Assembly (NCBI GenBank): GCA_964575975.1
Contig: CAZNTU010000332.1
Location: forward strand, 1-5,103
Source of the DNA: G963674505 sp964575975
GTDB lineage: Bacteria; Desulfobacterota; Desulfobacteria; Desulfobacterales; SKZT01
Length of the DNA: 5,103 nt
Reading direction: 5' to 3'
Under the pieces are notes generated by a model. It did no database searches and had not been told where the DNA came from. It saw only the letters and a list, made by a program, of their open reading frames with translations. The position numbers were made by a program, and so were the translations under genes. Positions 1-5,103 of this stretch are shown in pieces. The stretch's first letter is position 1. The number at the start of each line of letters is the position of its first letter.

Positions 1-191
1 AAAACAAAAGCGCCATCCTGATCAGCCATCGGTTTTCCACCGTCCAAATGGCCGACAGGATTCTGGTGCTCAAGGACGGTCGCCTTGTCGAAGAGGGACC
101 GCATCGCGAATTGATCCGAAAAAACGGTTACTACGCCGACTTATTCAAAAAGCAGGCCGACTACGATCGGATTGCGGGACTGGAAAATTAG
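1..191 (+). CDS. ABC exporter ATP-binding domain, C-terminal end (partial, 5' end outside window)
   Basis: This is the last 62 codons of an ABC transporter nucleotide-binding domain, read in the frame starting at base 3 and ending at TAG 189-191. The visible part opens with SAILISHRFSTV, where the His of SHR is the H-loop (switch) residue that contacts the ATP gamma-phosphate. It continues with MADRILVLKDGRLVEEGPH and then a G-YYADLFKKQ tail. The DRI-VL--GR-VE-G-H--L pattern followed by G-Y--L---Q is typical of exporter-type (MsbA/ABCB-like) proteins with fused membrane and ATPase domains. Walker A, the signature motif and Walker B lie upstream of the window. The protein would act at the inner membrane, driving export of a lipid, lipid-linked sugar, peptide or other substrate. 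The substrate cannot be read from this fragment. Its position ahead of polysaccharide-export genes makes a role in glycan or lipid-carrier export plausible, but the 163-nt gap leaves co-transcription uncertain. Confidence 0.93.
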   Translation, partial: NKSAILISHRFSTVQMADRILVLKDGRLVEEGPHRELIRKNGYYADLFKKQADYDRIAGLEN

Positions 192-354
192 ATCGCTACC
201 AGGGGGGATAGTATCAATCACCGATATCTAATGCTGCGCCATGAAAACGAGAATCATTTTTATCTTGAATTGGTCCGATTCGTGTGGTAGAGAGAAAAAC
301 ATAAAAGGTTCGGTTGATCGTTTCACCGGGAAAATGGAAAAGGGGGGGGAGAAA
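192..354 (+). other. Intergenic leader between ABC exporter and helical-repeat gene
   Basis: This 163-nt gap is gene-free if the downstream gene starts at 355. The same reading frame is open back to an ATG at 241. The 38 extra residues that start would add are polar and basic, the 241 ATG has no Shine-Dalgarno, and the extension would bury the signal peptide inside the protein, so it is probably not translated. I see no convincing rho-independent terminator. The best promoter-like hexamer is TTGAAT at 265-270, but 17 nt downstream there is only TAGAGA, so no promoter is called. Two G runs occur: G6 at 202-207 and G8 at 342-349. Confidence 0.5.
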
Positions 355-357
355 ATG
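342..357 (+). promoter_or_regulatory. G-rich ribosome binding site with G8 tract that decides the start at 355
   Basis: Eight consecutive G residues (342-349) followed by AGAAA lie immediately before ATG 355-357. The 3' end of the run, GGGAG, is a good Shine-Dalgarno match about 3-4 nt from the start codon. This is closer than usual, but other registers of the G/A-rich stretch give longer spacings. It is much stronger than anything before the alternative in-frame starts at 241 or 334. The homopolymer could change length by replication slippage. That would alter Shine-Dalgarno spacing for a start at 355, or shift the frame if translation began at 334. Confidence 0.55.
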
Positions 358-1065
358 GCCGGCGGAAATACCATCTCGACGTTGAAAAATTGGATCGTCG
401 CGTTTCTTTTCATTATCCCGCTGATTGCGGTCGATGCGGGTGCCGTTCAAACCGAGAACAAGATCCTGCCGGACGAATACGAATACGTCAAAGCTGTTTT
501 CAAGCAGTATCCACTTCAACAGGCAGTCGATACGCTATGCGAAAAGGGCGTTTCCGCCGCCAATGTTATAAAGGGAGCCAAAAAAGCCAATCATACCGAC
601 GAGGAAATAACCAAAGCCTTGCTGCGGTCCTCCTTGCCGCGGGAGACCGCGATTTTGGAGGCCTTGCAAAGCGACATGGCCGTTGCTCTCGTCATGAAAA
701 GTCTCCTGGAACAAGGGGTTGTCCCGGAGACAGTCTTGCGCCTGTCAAGCGAAAACAATTTAGAAATAAACAAGTTTGTCTCCATATGCCGATTCTTGCT
801 TGACTCGGGATTCAGCGCTCCCCAGCTGATAGAATTGTTGTTCAAGGCCGGAACGGAGAGAGATACCATTTTTCTGCTGGCCCAACGCCTGGACATTCCT
901 CCGGCAACAGTCGTAGACGTATACGTAAAATATTTCGACAACCCCGGAAAATTCGGCCACGTGTTCGTTCGGTATTCCCTTCCCCAACAGGCGAATATCC
1001 AGATCGGACTGCCCCGCGTACACGACGACAAAAGAAAATGCTGCATCAGCCCCATGAACCCCTGA
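355..1065 (+). CDS. Secreted alpha-helical-repeat protein of unknown function
   Basis: This 236-residue protein belongs to no family I recognise by name. The start at 355 is chosen because a G-rich Shine-Dalgarno precedes it and because it places a signal peptide at the N-terminus: K11, a hydrophobic core at residues 13-26 (WIVAFLFIIPLIAV) and a likely cleavage site after DAGA (residue 30). In-frame ATGs at 334 and 241 are weaker alternatives. Residues about 45-192 look all-helical, with a recurring hairpin-like pattern of a leucine-rich helix, a turn of the type (E/D)-x-G-(V/F), then a second helix. Examples are EKGVSAANVI at 63, EQGVVPETVL at 119 and DSGFSAPQLI at 150, with a related DIPPATVVDV at 180. 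This suggests a small solenoid or scaffold in the periplasm. The tail (about 200-236) is less regular and contains a CC pair at 229-230. It lies 66 nt upstream of the barrel gene in the same orientation, so an accessory role in the export locus is plausible but unproven. No catalytic motif is seen. Confidence 0.75.
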   Translation: MAGGNTISTLKNWIVAFLFIIPLIAVDAGAVQTENKILPDEYEYVKAVFKQYPLQQAVDTLCEKGVSAANVIKGAKKANHTDEEITKALLRSSLPRETAILEALQSDMAVALVMKSLLEQGVVPETVLRLSSENNLEINKFVSICRFLLDSGFSAPQLIELLFKAGTERDTIFLLAQRLDIPPATVVDVYVKYFDNPGKFGHVFVRYSLPQQANIQIGLPRVHDDKRKCCISPMNP

Positions 1066-1131
1066 GATGCTTTGGCATAGAATCCTTGAATCCTCCGAAA
1101 AAACCGACATGCAAAACGATTTAGGAAAATC
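1066..1131 (+). promoter_or_regulatory. Spacer with RBS and mini-ORF overlapping the barrel gene start
   Basis: This 66-nt spacer carries a Shine-Dalgarno AGGA at 1123-1126, five nt before ATG 1132, which supports that start. A mini-ORF of eight sense codons, ATG 1109 to TGA 1133-1135 (MQNDLGKS), ends in an ATGA overlap with the barrel start codon. It has no good ribosome binding site of its own. I see no terminator hairpin, which fits co-transcription of the flanking genes. Confidence 0.4.
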
Positions 1132-3891
1132 ATGAAAAACCTCTTTCCAATTCGGTCGATCATTTTCTCGATTTTCGTTTTCGTTTCGATGAGTCTGGAT
1201 TGGATGAATGCCATGCCTGCCATCGCCGAAAGCAAAAACAAGACAATCCATATTCTGGAGACGAAGGACAGCATAGAAGCTTTTTTGCACGCGGTCGCCT
1301 TGAACGGCGACCCTGTCGAACCGACGGATTTTCCGCAGGCCGCTGTCGGAGACATAGTCACTTTCCGTCTTGCTATCCAAAACCGGTTGTTCACCCCGAT
1401 TTACGATGTAAATTCCCGAATCAAATGGGGGGACGGGCTCTCGTACGAGGGAAATCTCGCGGGCAAGCATGTCGAATTGCGCTACGATGGCATTGCCAAC
1501 GAGTTGTCCGCCGCCGTGCCCGAAATTCCGCCGAAGAATAACAAAGCCGATGCCGATTATTCTTGCTTGTTCGACTTGAGGGTGACTTCCTGCCAGGGTT
1601 TGACGGTCGATTTGCATTTCGACGAATCCAGGACCCGCGAGCCGGTTAAAACATATCCTCTCGCGCTTCGAATGAAAAACCCGAAACTCGAACTTCGAAT
1701 TTCTCCGGAAAACATAATAATCGATTCCGAAAAAACCCGGACTATCGAAGTCGAGATTGAAAACGCCGGCGACGGCAAGGCTGTCGGTTTCATTTTGGAC
1801 ACAAGCTTCGAAAATTTGCCGTTGAAGGTATCCGCATTTCCGCCGTCCTTCTCTTACGATGCGACTACCGGCGAATTCCGATCGGTCGATCCGATATTGC
1901 CCGGCCGCACGCTTGCCTTTAAATTCGACGTGCAGGCGACCGAAAAGAACGCACGCGCCCTGCCTCCCGCGCCTATATCTTTCAAACCGTTTTACGCCAA
2001 CGAATGCGGTATCATCTTCAATGCTCCGGAAAAGCTGGCGTTGCCGAGTACCGCAAACACCGGGACAAACGGAAAGAGCGAAATGGCATGGGATTCGAGA
2101 CTTCAATCCGGAGTGCTTCTTGCCGACGCTTCCAAGATGCCACCGGAAACGGGCGTCGCCGCAGGGGAAAAAAGAACCTACAAGAAGCGAACCATCCCGA
2201 AGGAAGATTCTTTGAAGCAGTTTGGAAGTTCGGACGAAACGGTAGTTTTCGCGGATTCGTCGGACTTGGTGTTTATGGCCACTCCGGAAGCTTTCCGGGT
2301 AGAGTCTCCGGAAAAGCCTTTGACGTGGTCTATTTACGTTGTCAACAGAGGGTCCGGCCCGGCTTATAAAGTCCAACTCACCAACCGGCTTGGCCGGAAT
2401 CTTCGCTTTGACAATTCGAAAATCGACGATTTGACGGCCGATCCGATTCTGGAAAGCGATTCGTCCGCACCCGGAGTCACCGCAGTAGTTTGGGAACTCG
2501 GAGACATGGGGCCATCCGAAAACCGCAAAGTTACCATCACGGCTTTTCCCGTGGAAAAAGAGAACTGGCAACCGGACGGATTCGGCAATACGGTCGGCAT
2601 AATATCCGAATTCGGCAGCTTCTGGTCCCTTTACCCCGACGTCAACGAACCCCGGTTCGTTCTGCCCGACGAATCCATCGACGGCGACGAGGTGTTCGGA
2701 GGCTGCGGCAAACTGCACGTGTTTTTTTCGGTCACGCAACTGTACAAATCGAACTTGTACAGAACCAATAAGGACCCGGAAGGCGTATGGGCTTTGTTTT
2801 TGACTCCGGGGGTCTGGTTCGCAAATCCGGGAAGCTGCGACCGAATCGTGGAGGTCGTCACTTCCAGCGCGACGCCGGGAGGTTTGGTCGTGAATCCCTT
2901 CTATCCGGCTACCGACCGCAAGTATCAGAGCTATCTGTTGTACACTCCTCAGATGGAAATATATTACGGCAGAAGCGACGAAAACATGATCACCCACCGG
3001 GCGGACGCCTATTTCCGCTACAATACGCAGAACAAATTTTCTTTTCGCGTGCTCGACCAGTACAAGCGTTCCCACGATTCCATCTCCTCGAGAGTGTTTA
3101 CCATCGACGACCGATATCAAAGCAATCTTCTCAATCTTCTGGGAACCTACGATCCGACCGCGAAGCTCAGGTTTCGACTGGACTATTCCAATTACTATCT
3201 GAACTACGATTCGTCGGAAAACAGCAGGGCCGACCGCATGGACAATTCGTGGGCCGGCTACGGATTTTTTCATCTTACTCCGAAATTATCGATATTCGCC
3301 AATTACGAATTTTCCGACATCGATTACGACTCCAACGAACTGGACAGCGAGGAAAACCGGTATTTCGCCGGTTTCAGATGGGAAATCACCCGCAAGACCC
3401 AAGGACAGGTAAAAGGCGGGTACGGGAAAAAATCGTACGATTTGTCGGGTCTTTCCGACGCCGAAACATGGATGGCGGAAATCCAGGTGGATCATCACTT
3501 GACTTCCCGCACCCATGTGGTGTTCAACGCATTCCGGCGTTACGACGAATCTTTGGGCGAAATCGTGAAAAAAGACGATGTCGTTCAAAATTACACCACC
3601 CGGATTTTGACCCATTGCGCCGCAGTGTCGTTGAACTACGACATGACCCGGAAGCTGCATTTGAATTTGGATGCAATGCTGTTCTACGACGAGTACGAAG
3701 ACGAAAGGCGATTGTCCTCCGGCAAGGAACGGAACGATACCGAATTCAATATTTCGCCGTCCGTCAAATTCGATTTCAGCAAATGGTTGACGTTCGACTT
3801 GGCCTATATCTACGCCAACAGAAATTCGAACTATTCCCAGTTCGATTTCGAAGATCACACGGTTTTTCTGCGTGGCAGCATATATCAGTGA
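1132..3891 (+). CDS. Outer-membrane beta-barrel protein (BBP2-like) with large N-terminal DUF11/Ig-like region
   Basis: This 919-residue protein probably forms an outer-membrane channel or secretion partner. Residues 1-32 are a signal peptide: basic start, hydrophobic core at 9-22, and AIA before E33. Residues about 50-180 form a beta-sandwich of DUF11 type (AAVGDIVTFRLAIQN pattern, GDGLSYEG), with C145 and C154 close enough to pair. Residues about 183-272 form a second sandwich (TIEVEIENAGDGKAVGF). A polar linker of about 300-370 follows, then a third DUF11-like domain at about 378-475 (WSIYVVNRGSGPAYKVQL, then VVWELGDMGPSENRKVTI). From about 525 to 919 there are alternating amphipathic aromatic strands with short turns, roughly 16-20, starting with SVTQLYKSNLYRTN and LFLTPGVWF, as in BBP2/VpsM-like putative porins of polysaccharide loci. 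The last strand ends VFLRGSIYQ, so the usual terminal aromatic residue is one position in from the end. Many family members consist mainly of the barrel, so the roughly 500-residue extension is unusual. The OPX gene 47 nt downstream suggests a role in polysaccharide export. Start 1132 has a good AGGA Shine-Dalgarno. Barrel topology is confident; domain boundaries are approximate. Confidence 0.85.
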   Translation: MKNLFPIRSIIFSIFVFVSMSLDWMNAMPAIAESKNKTIHILETKDSIEAFLHAVALNGDPVEPTDFPQAAVGDIVTFRLAIQNRLFTPIYDVNSRIKWGDGLSYEGNLAGKHVELRYDGIANELSAAVPEIPPKNNKADADYSCLFDLRVTSCQGLTVDLHFDESRTREPVKTYPLALRMKNPKLELRISPENIIIDSEKTRTIEVEIENAGDGKAVGFILDTSFENLPLKVSAFPPSFSYDATTGEFRSVDPILPGRTLAFKFDVQATEKNARALPPAPISFKPFYANECGIIFNAPEKLALPSTANTGTNGKSEMAWDSRLQSGVLLADASKMPPETGVAAGEKRTYKKRTIPKEDSLKQFGSSDETVVFADSSDLVFMATPEAFRVESPEKPLTWSIYVVNRGSGPAYKVQLTNRLGRNLRFDNSKIDDLTADPILESDSSAPGVTAVVWELGDMGPSENRKVTITAFPVEKENWQPDGFGNTVGIISEFGSFWSLYPDVNEPRFVLPDESIDGDEVFGGCGKLHVFFSVTQLYKSNLYRTNKDPEGVWALFLTPGVWFANPGSCDRIVEVVTSSATPGGLVVNPFYPATDRKYQSYLLYTPQMEIYYGRSDENMITHRADAYFRYNTQNKFSFRVLDQYKRSHDSISSRVFTIDDRYQSNLLNLLGTYDPTAKLRFRLDYSNYYLNYDSSENSRADRMDNSWAGYGFFHLTPKLSIFANYEFSDIDYDSNELDSEENRYFAGFRWEITRKTQGQVKGGYGKKSYDLSGLSDAETWMAEIQVDHHLTSRTHVVFNAFRRYDESLGEIVKKDDVVQNYTTRILTHCAAVSLNYDMTRKLHLNLDAMLFYDEYEDERRLSSGKERNDTEFNISPSVKFDFSKWLTFDLAYIYANRNSNYSQFDFEDHTVFLRGSIYQ

Positions 3892-3915
3892 GTTGATATT
3901 GTGCGTTCGTCAAAT

Positions 3916-3942
3916 GGGAGATTAATGCAAGCCTGCTCATGA
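3916..3942 (+). promoter_or_regulatory. Shine-Dalgarno and five-codon mini-ORF coupled to the OPX start codon
   Basis: The 47-nt gap after the barrel gene has one good ribosome binding site, GGGAG at 3916-3920. It is four nt from an ATG at 3925 but 18 nt from the OPX start at 3939, too far to serve that start directly. The ATG at 3925 opens a five-codon frame (MQACS) whose TGA at 3940-3942 overlaps ATG 3939 as ATGA. Ribosomes could load at 3925, terminate and restart on the OPX gene. The mini-ORF is real in the sequence; its translation is an inference. Confidence 0.35.
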
Positions 3943-4778
3943 TAAAAAATAGAATTGTCCGTTTTTTTACTTTACTTTTCGGGCCAATTGAATATGTCCG
4001 CACCGCATTTTTAATTGGAATCGTGTTTTTAATCGCATCTCCGACATCGAGTCAAGATTATTTGTTGGGGGAAGGCGATATTCTAAACATTGCCGTCTAC
4101 GATCATCCGGATTTAAAAACAACGGTCCGCATCAGCGGCAATGGACAGATAGCCATGCCCCTTATAGGCCAAGTGGACGCCGCGAATGTCAGCGTAAACG
4201 ACCTTTCGAAAAAAATCGAGGCTCTCCTTGCGGACGGCTATATTGTAAATCCACAGGTCAGTATTTTCGTCGAATCGTTCAGGAGCCGGAAAGCCACCAT
4301 TCTTGGCGAGGTCAAATCTCCGGGATTATACGAAGTGACTGGTTTTACGTCTCTGCTGGAGTTGATCTCGAAGGCGGGCGGATTGACCGCAAACGCCGCC
4401 AGAATGGCGATTCTTCACCGGAAATCGTCCGAGCATGAAAACGAGCAGAAGATCGACATCGATCTTCGCCGACTCATGGAGGAGGGGGCGGGTACCCGCA
4501 ATATCCAAATCATCGATGGAGACAACGTCTTCATACCCAAAAAAGAGGTTTTCTTCGTAACCGGCGAGGTGAAAAAACCCGATTCCTACAACTACGAGGA
4601 CGGCCTTACAGTAATCCAGGCGCTCACCATGGCAGGGGGCACGAGCGACAAGGCCGCGCCCGGCCGGATCAGAATAATTCGCTCCATCAACGGAAGCGAA
4701 GTGTTGCTGAAGGACGTCAAGATGGATCAACCTGTCCTGCCCAGCGACGTGATCGTGGTGCCGGAGAGCTATTTTTGA
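3939..4778 (+). CDS. Polysaccharide export protein, OPX/Wza family, short form lacking the C-terminal outer-membrane helix
   Basis: This 279-residue protein is a periplasmic conduit component for secreted polysaccharide, expected to form a ring between the inner-membrane polymerase/co-polymerase and the outer membrane. After a basic N-region, a hydrophobic segment at 23-33 (AFLIGIVFLIA) and a probable cleavage near 38, the Poly_export domain spans about 39-112. It begins QDYLLGEGDILNIAVYDHPDL and includes the G-I-MPLIG-V and NPQVSI motifs. The first SLBB domain starts at ILGEVKSPGLYEV (121) and continues through LLELISKAGGL to about 200. The second starts at FVTGEVKKPDSY (206) and continues through VIQALTMAGG to about 275. 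The protein ends at DVIVVPESYF, directly after the second SLBB domain, where E. coli Wza continues into the amphipathic helix that crosses the outer membrane. There is no lipobox cysteine, so it is probably soluble or anchored by its uncleaved signal segment. This short architecture points to dependence on a separate outer-membrane pore, for which the upstream barrel is the obvious candidate. No Shine-Dalgarno lies at normal distance from 3939. The first ~100 nt are more AT-rich than the rest. Confidence 0.93.
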   Translation: MIKNRIVRFFTLLFGPIEYVRTAFLIGIVFLIASPTSSQDYLLGEGDILNIAVYDHPDLKTTVRISGNGQIAMPLIGQVDAANVSVNDLSKKIEALLADGYIVNPQVSIFVESFRSRKATILGEVKSPGLYEVTGFTSLLELISKAGGLTANAARMAILHRKSSEHENEQKIDIDLRRLMEEGAGTRNIQIIDGDNVFIPKKEVFFVTGEVKKPDSYNYEDGLTVIQALTMAGGTSDKAAPGRIRIIRSINGSEVLLKDVKMDQPVLPSDVIVVPESYF

Positions 4779-4781
4779 GTT

Positions 4782-4866
4782 GGTTATTCGTTATTGGTTG
4801 ATTCGTTATTGGTTATTCGTTATTGGTTATTCGTTATTGGTTATTCGGGATTGGTTATTCGGGATC
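4782..4866 (+). repeat. Left arm: six tandem 14-nt units (two heptamers each)
   Basis: The consensus unit is GGTTATTCGTTATT. Copies lie at 4782-4795, 4796-4810 (one inserted G), 4811-4824, 4825-4838, 4839-4852 (ends CGGGATT) and 4853-4866 (ends CGGGATC). Three copies are identical; the last two share a CGGGAT variant, consistent with local duplication. Each unit is a pair of heptamers, GGTTATT plus CGTTATT. Confidence 0.88.
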
Positions 4867-4952
4867 GAGAGTGGTTAATTGTTGATTCGGTATTGGATAT
4901 AAAATATTAGGTATTTAATATCGGATAATTGTTATTTGATAATGAGTAATGC

Positions 4953-4982
4953 CCAATAACCGATAACGAATAACGAATAACG
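4953..4982 (-). repeat. Right arm, proximal block: heptamers in inverted orientation
   Basis: The + strand reads CCAATAAC, CGATAAC, GAATAAC, GAATAAC, G, which are the left-arm heptamers on the opposite strand. This block marks the point where repeat orientation flips. Its reverse complement, CGTTATTCGTTATTCGTTAT, closely matches the left array. Confidence 0.75.
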
Positions 4983-5059
4983 CTTTACAAAAACATGATA
5001 ACAAACCACCAAAAAACAACAAAGCCAATGAAACAAATAACCATTATCCAATAACTAAT

Positions 5060-5103
5060 AACAAATTAACGAATAACCAATAACAAATTAACGAATAACC
5101 AAT
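5060..5103 (-). repeat. Right arm, distal block: two exact 22-nt tandem copies at window edge
   Basis: Positions 5060-5081 and 5082-5103 are identical. Each contains the core TAACGAATAACCAAT, the reverse complement of the left-arm unit, preceded by AACAAAT. The array may continue past the window, so copy number is unknown. Confidence 0.85.

Larger units (their letters stand above)
4779..5103. repeat. Gene-free AT-rich inverted heptamer-repeat region
   Basis: This 325-nt stretch, running to the window edge, has no coding frame that looks real. Directly after the OPX stop it consists of heptamers of the form (G/C)GTTATT, decaying through a degenerate middle (about 4867-4950). From about 4951 it switches to the reverse complement, AATAAC(G/C)-type units, to the end. 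The left part is T/G-rich and the right part A/C-rich on the + strand, so the two arms can pair. For example, ATTGGTTATTCGTTA at 4808-4822 is the exact reverse complement of TAACGAATAACCAAT at 5067-5081 and 5089-5103. The region may act as a transcript 3' structure or may be a spreading intergenic repeat. No transposase or target-site duplication is visible. Confidence 0.8.

Noticed and set aside
241..354. Upstream extension of the helical-repeat gene to ATG 241 or ATG 334
   Set aside because: There is no Shine-Dalgarno before 241 and only a weak one before 334. The extension is polar and would bury the signal peptide. Start 355 has the best ribosome binding site and a normal signal peptide.
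1071..1090. Sigma-54-like TTTGGCAT followed by CCTTGAATC
   Set aside because: The GG element is present, but the position where the -12 GC should fall is TT, so spacing and sequence fail the consensus.
591..1394. 267-residue minus-strand frame across the helical-repeat and barrel gene junction
   Set aside because: It is antisense to two better-supported genes and shows no recognisable family. It is treated as a shadow.
760..3273. 837-residue open frame on the minus strand opposite the barrel gene
   Set aside because: Its translation is rich in Arg, Val, Gly and His without domain motifs and lies antisense to a gene with a clear signal peptide, DUF11-like motifs and barrel strands. It is a codon-bias shadow of the + strand gene.
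2787..3896. 369-residue open frame on the + strand in another frame of the barrel
   Set aside because: It is very rich in Arg, Phe and Gln with low-complexity character, has no plausible domain, and fully overlaps the barrel-coding region. It is a frame shadow.
4035..4060. Lipoprotein signal in the OPX protein
   Set aside because: The sequence after the hydrophobic core is LIASPTSSQDY with no cysteine, so the lipidation seen in Wza is not supported.
4782..5103. CRISPR-like repeat array
   Set aside because: Repeat units are 7, 14 or 22 nt and directly abut each other with no unique spacers. There are no cas genes in the window.
4779..5103. Insertion sequence or MITE
   Set aside because: There is no transposase frame, and no target-site duplication can be checked because the right end lies outside the window. 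It is kept as an inverted repeat region only.

Overview
The window looks like part of an exopolysaccharide (capsule/EPS) export locus from a Gram-negative bacterium. The evidence for an outer membrane is a large protein with a C-terminal beta-barrel and, next to it, a periplasmic polysaccharide-export (OPX/Wza-family) protein. Coding DNA has roughly balanced GC and the 3' intergenic DNA is very AT-rich. The phylum cannot be named from this sequence alone.

Layout, all genes on the + strand: (1) 1-191, the last 62 codons of an ABC exporter ATPase, cut by the window edge. (2) 192-354, a 163-nt gap holding an eight-G tract and a strong Shine-Dalgarno just before the next gene. (3) 355-1065, a secreted or signal-anchored alpha-helical-repeat protein of unknown function. 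(4) 1132-3891, a 919-residue protein with a signal peptide, about 500 residues of beta-sandwich (DUF11/Ig-like) domains and a BBP2-type outer-membrane beta-barrel. (5) 3939-4778, a short OPX protein with one Poly_export domain and two SLBB domains, lacking both a lipobox and the C-terminal helix that Wza uses to cross the outer membrane. (6) 4779-5103, gene-free DNA built of heptamer repeats that run as GTTATT units on the left and as the reverse complement on the right.

How the genes may work together: an OPX protein without its own outer-membrane helix needs another way through the outer membrane, and a beta-barrel gene ends 47 nt upstream. This matches the composite OPX/beta-barrel translocon known from Myxococcus-type systems. 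Here the barrel carries an unusually large N-terminal beta-sandwich region. The ABC exporter could move a lipid-linked sugar or another substrate across the inner membrane. The helical-repeat protein could be a periplasmic accessory. These role assignments are inferences from domain content and gene order.

The points most worth a second look are the barrel/OPX pairing with the large beta-sandwich extension, the inverted heptamer-repeat element directly after the last stop codon, the G8 tract abutting a ribosome binding site, and two mini-ORFs whose TGA stops overlap the start codons of the barrel and OPX genes.
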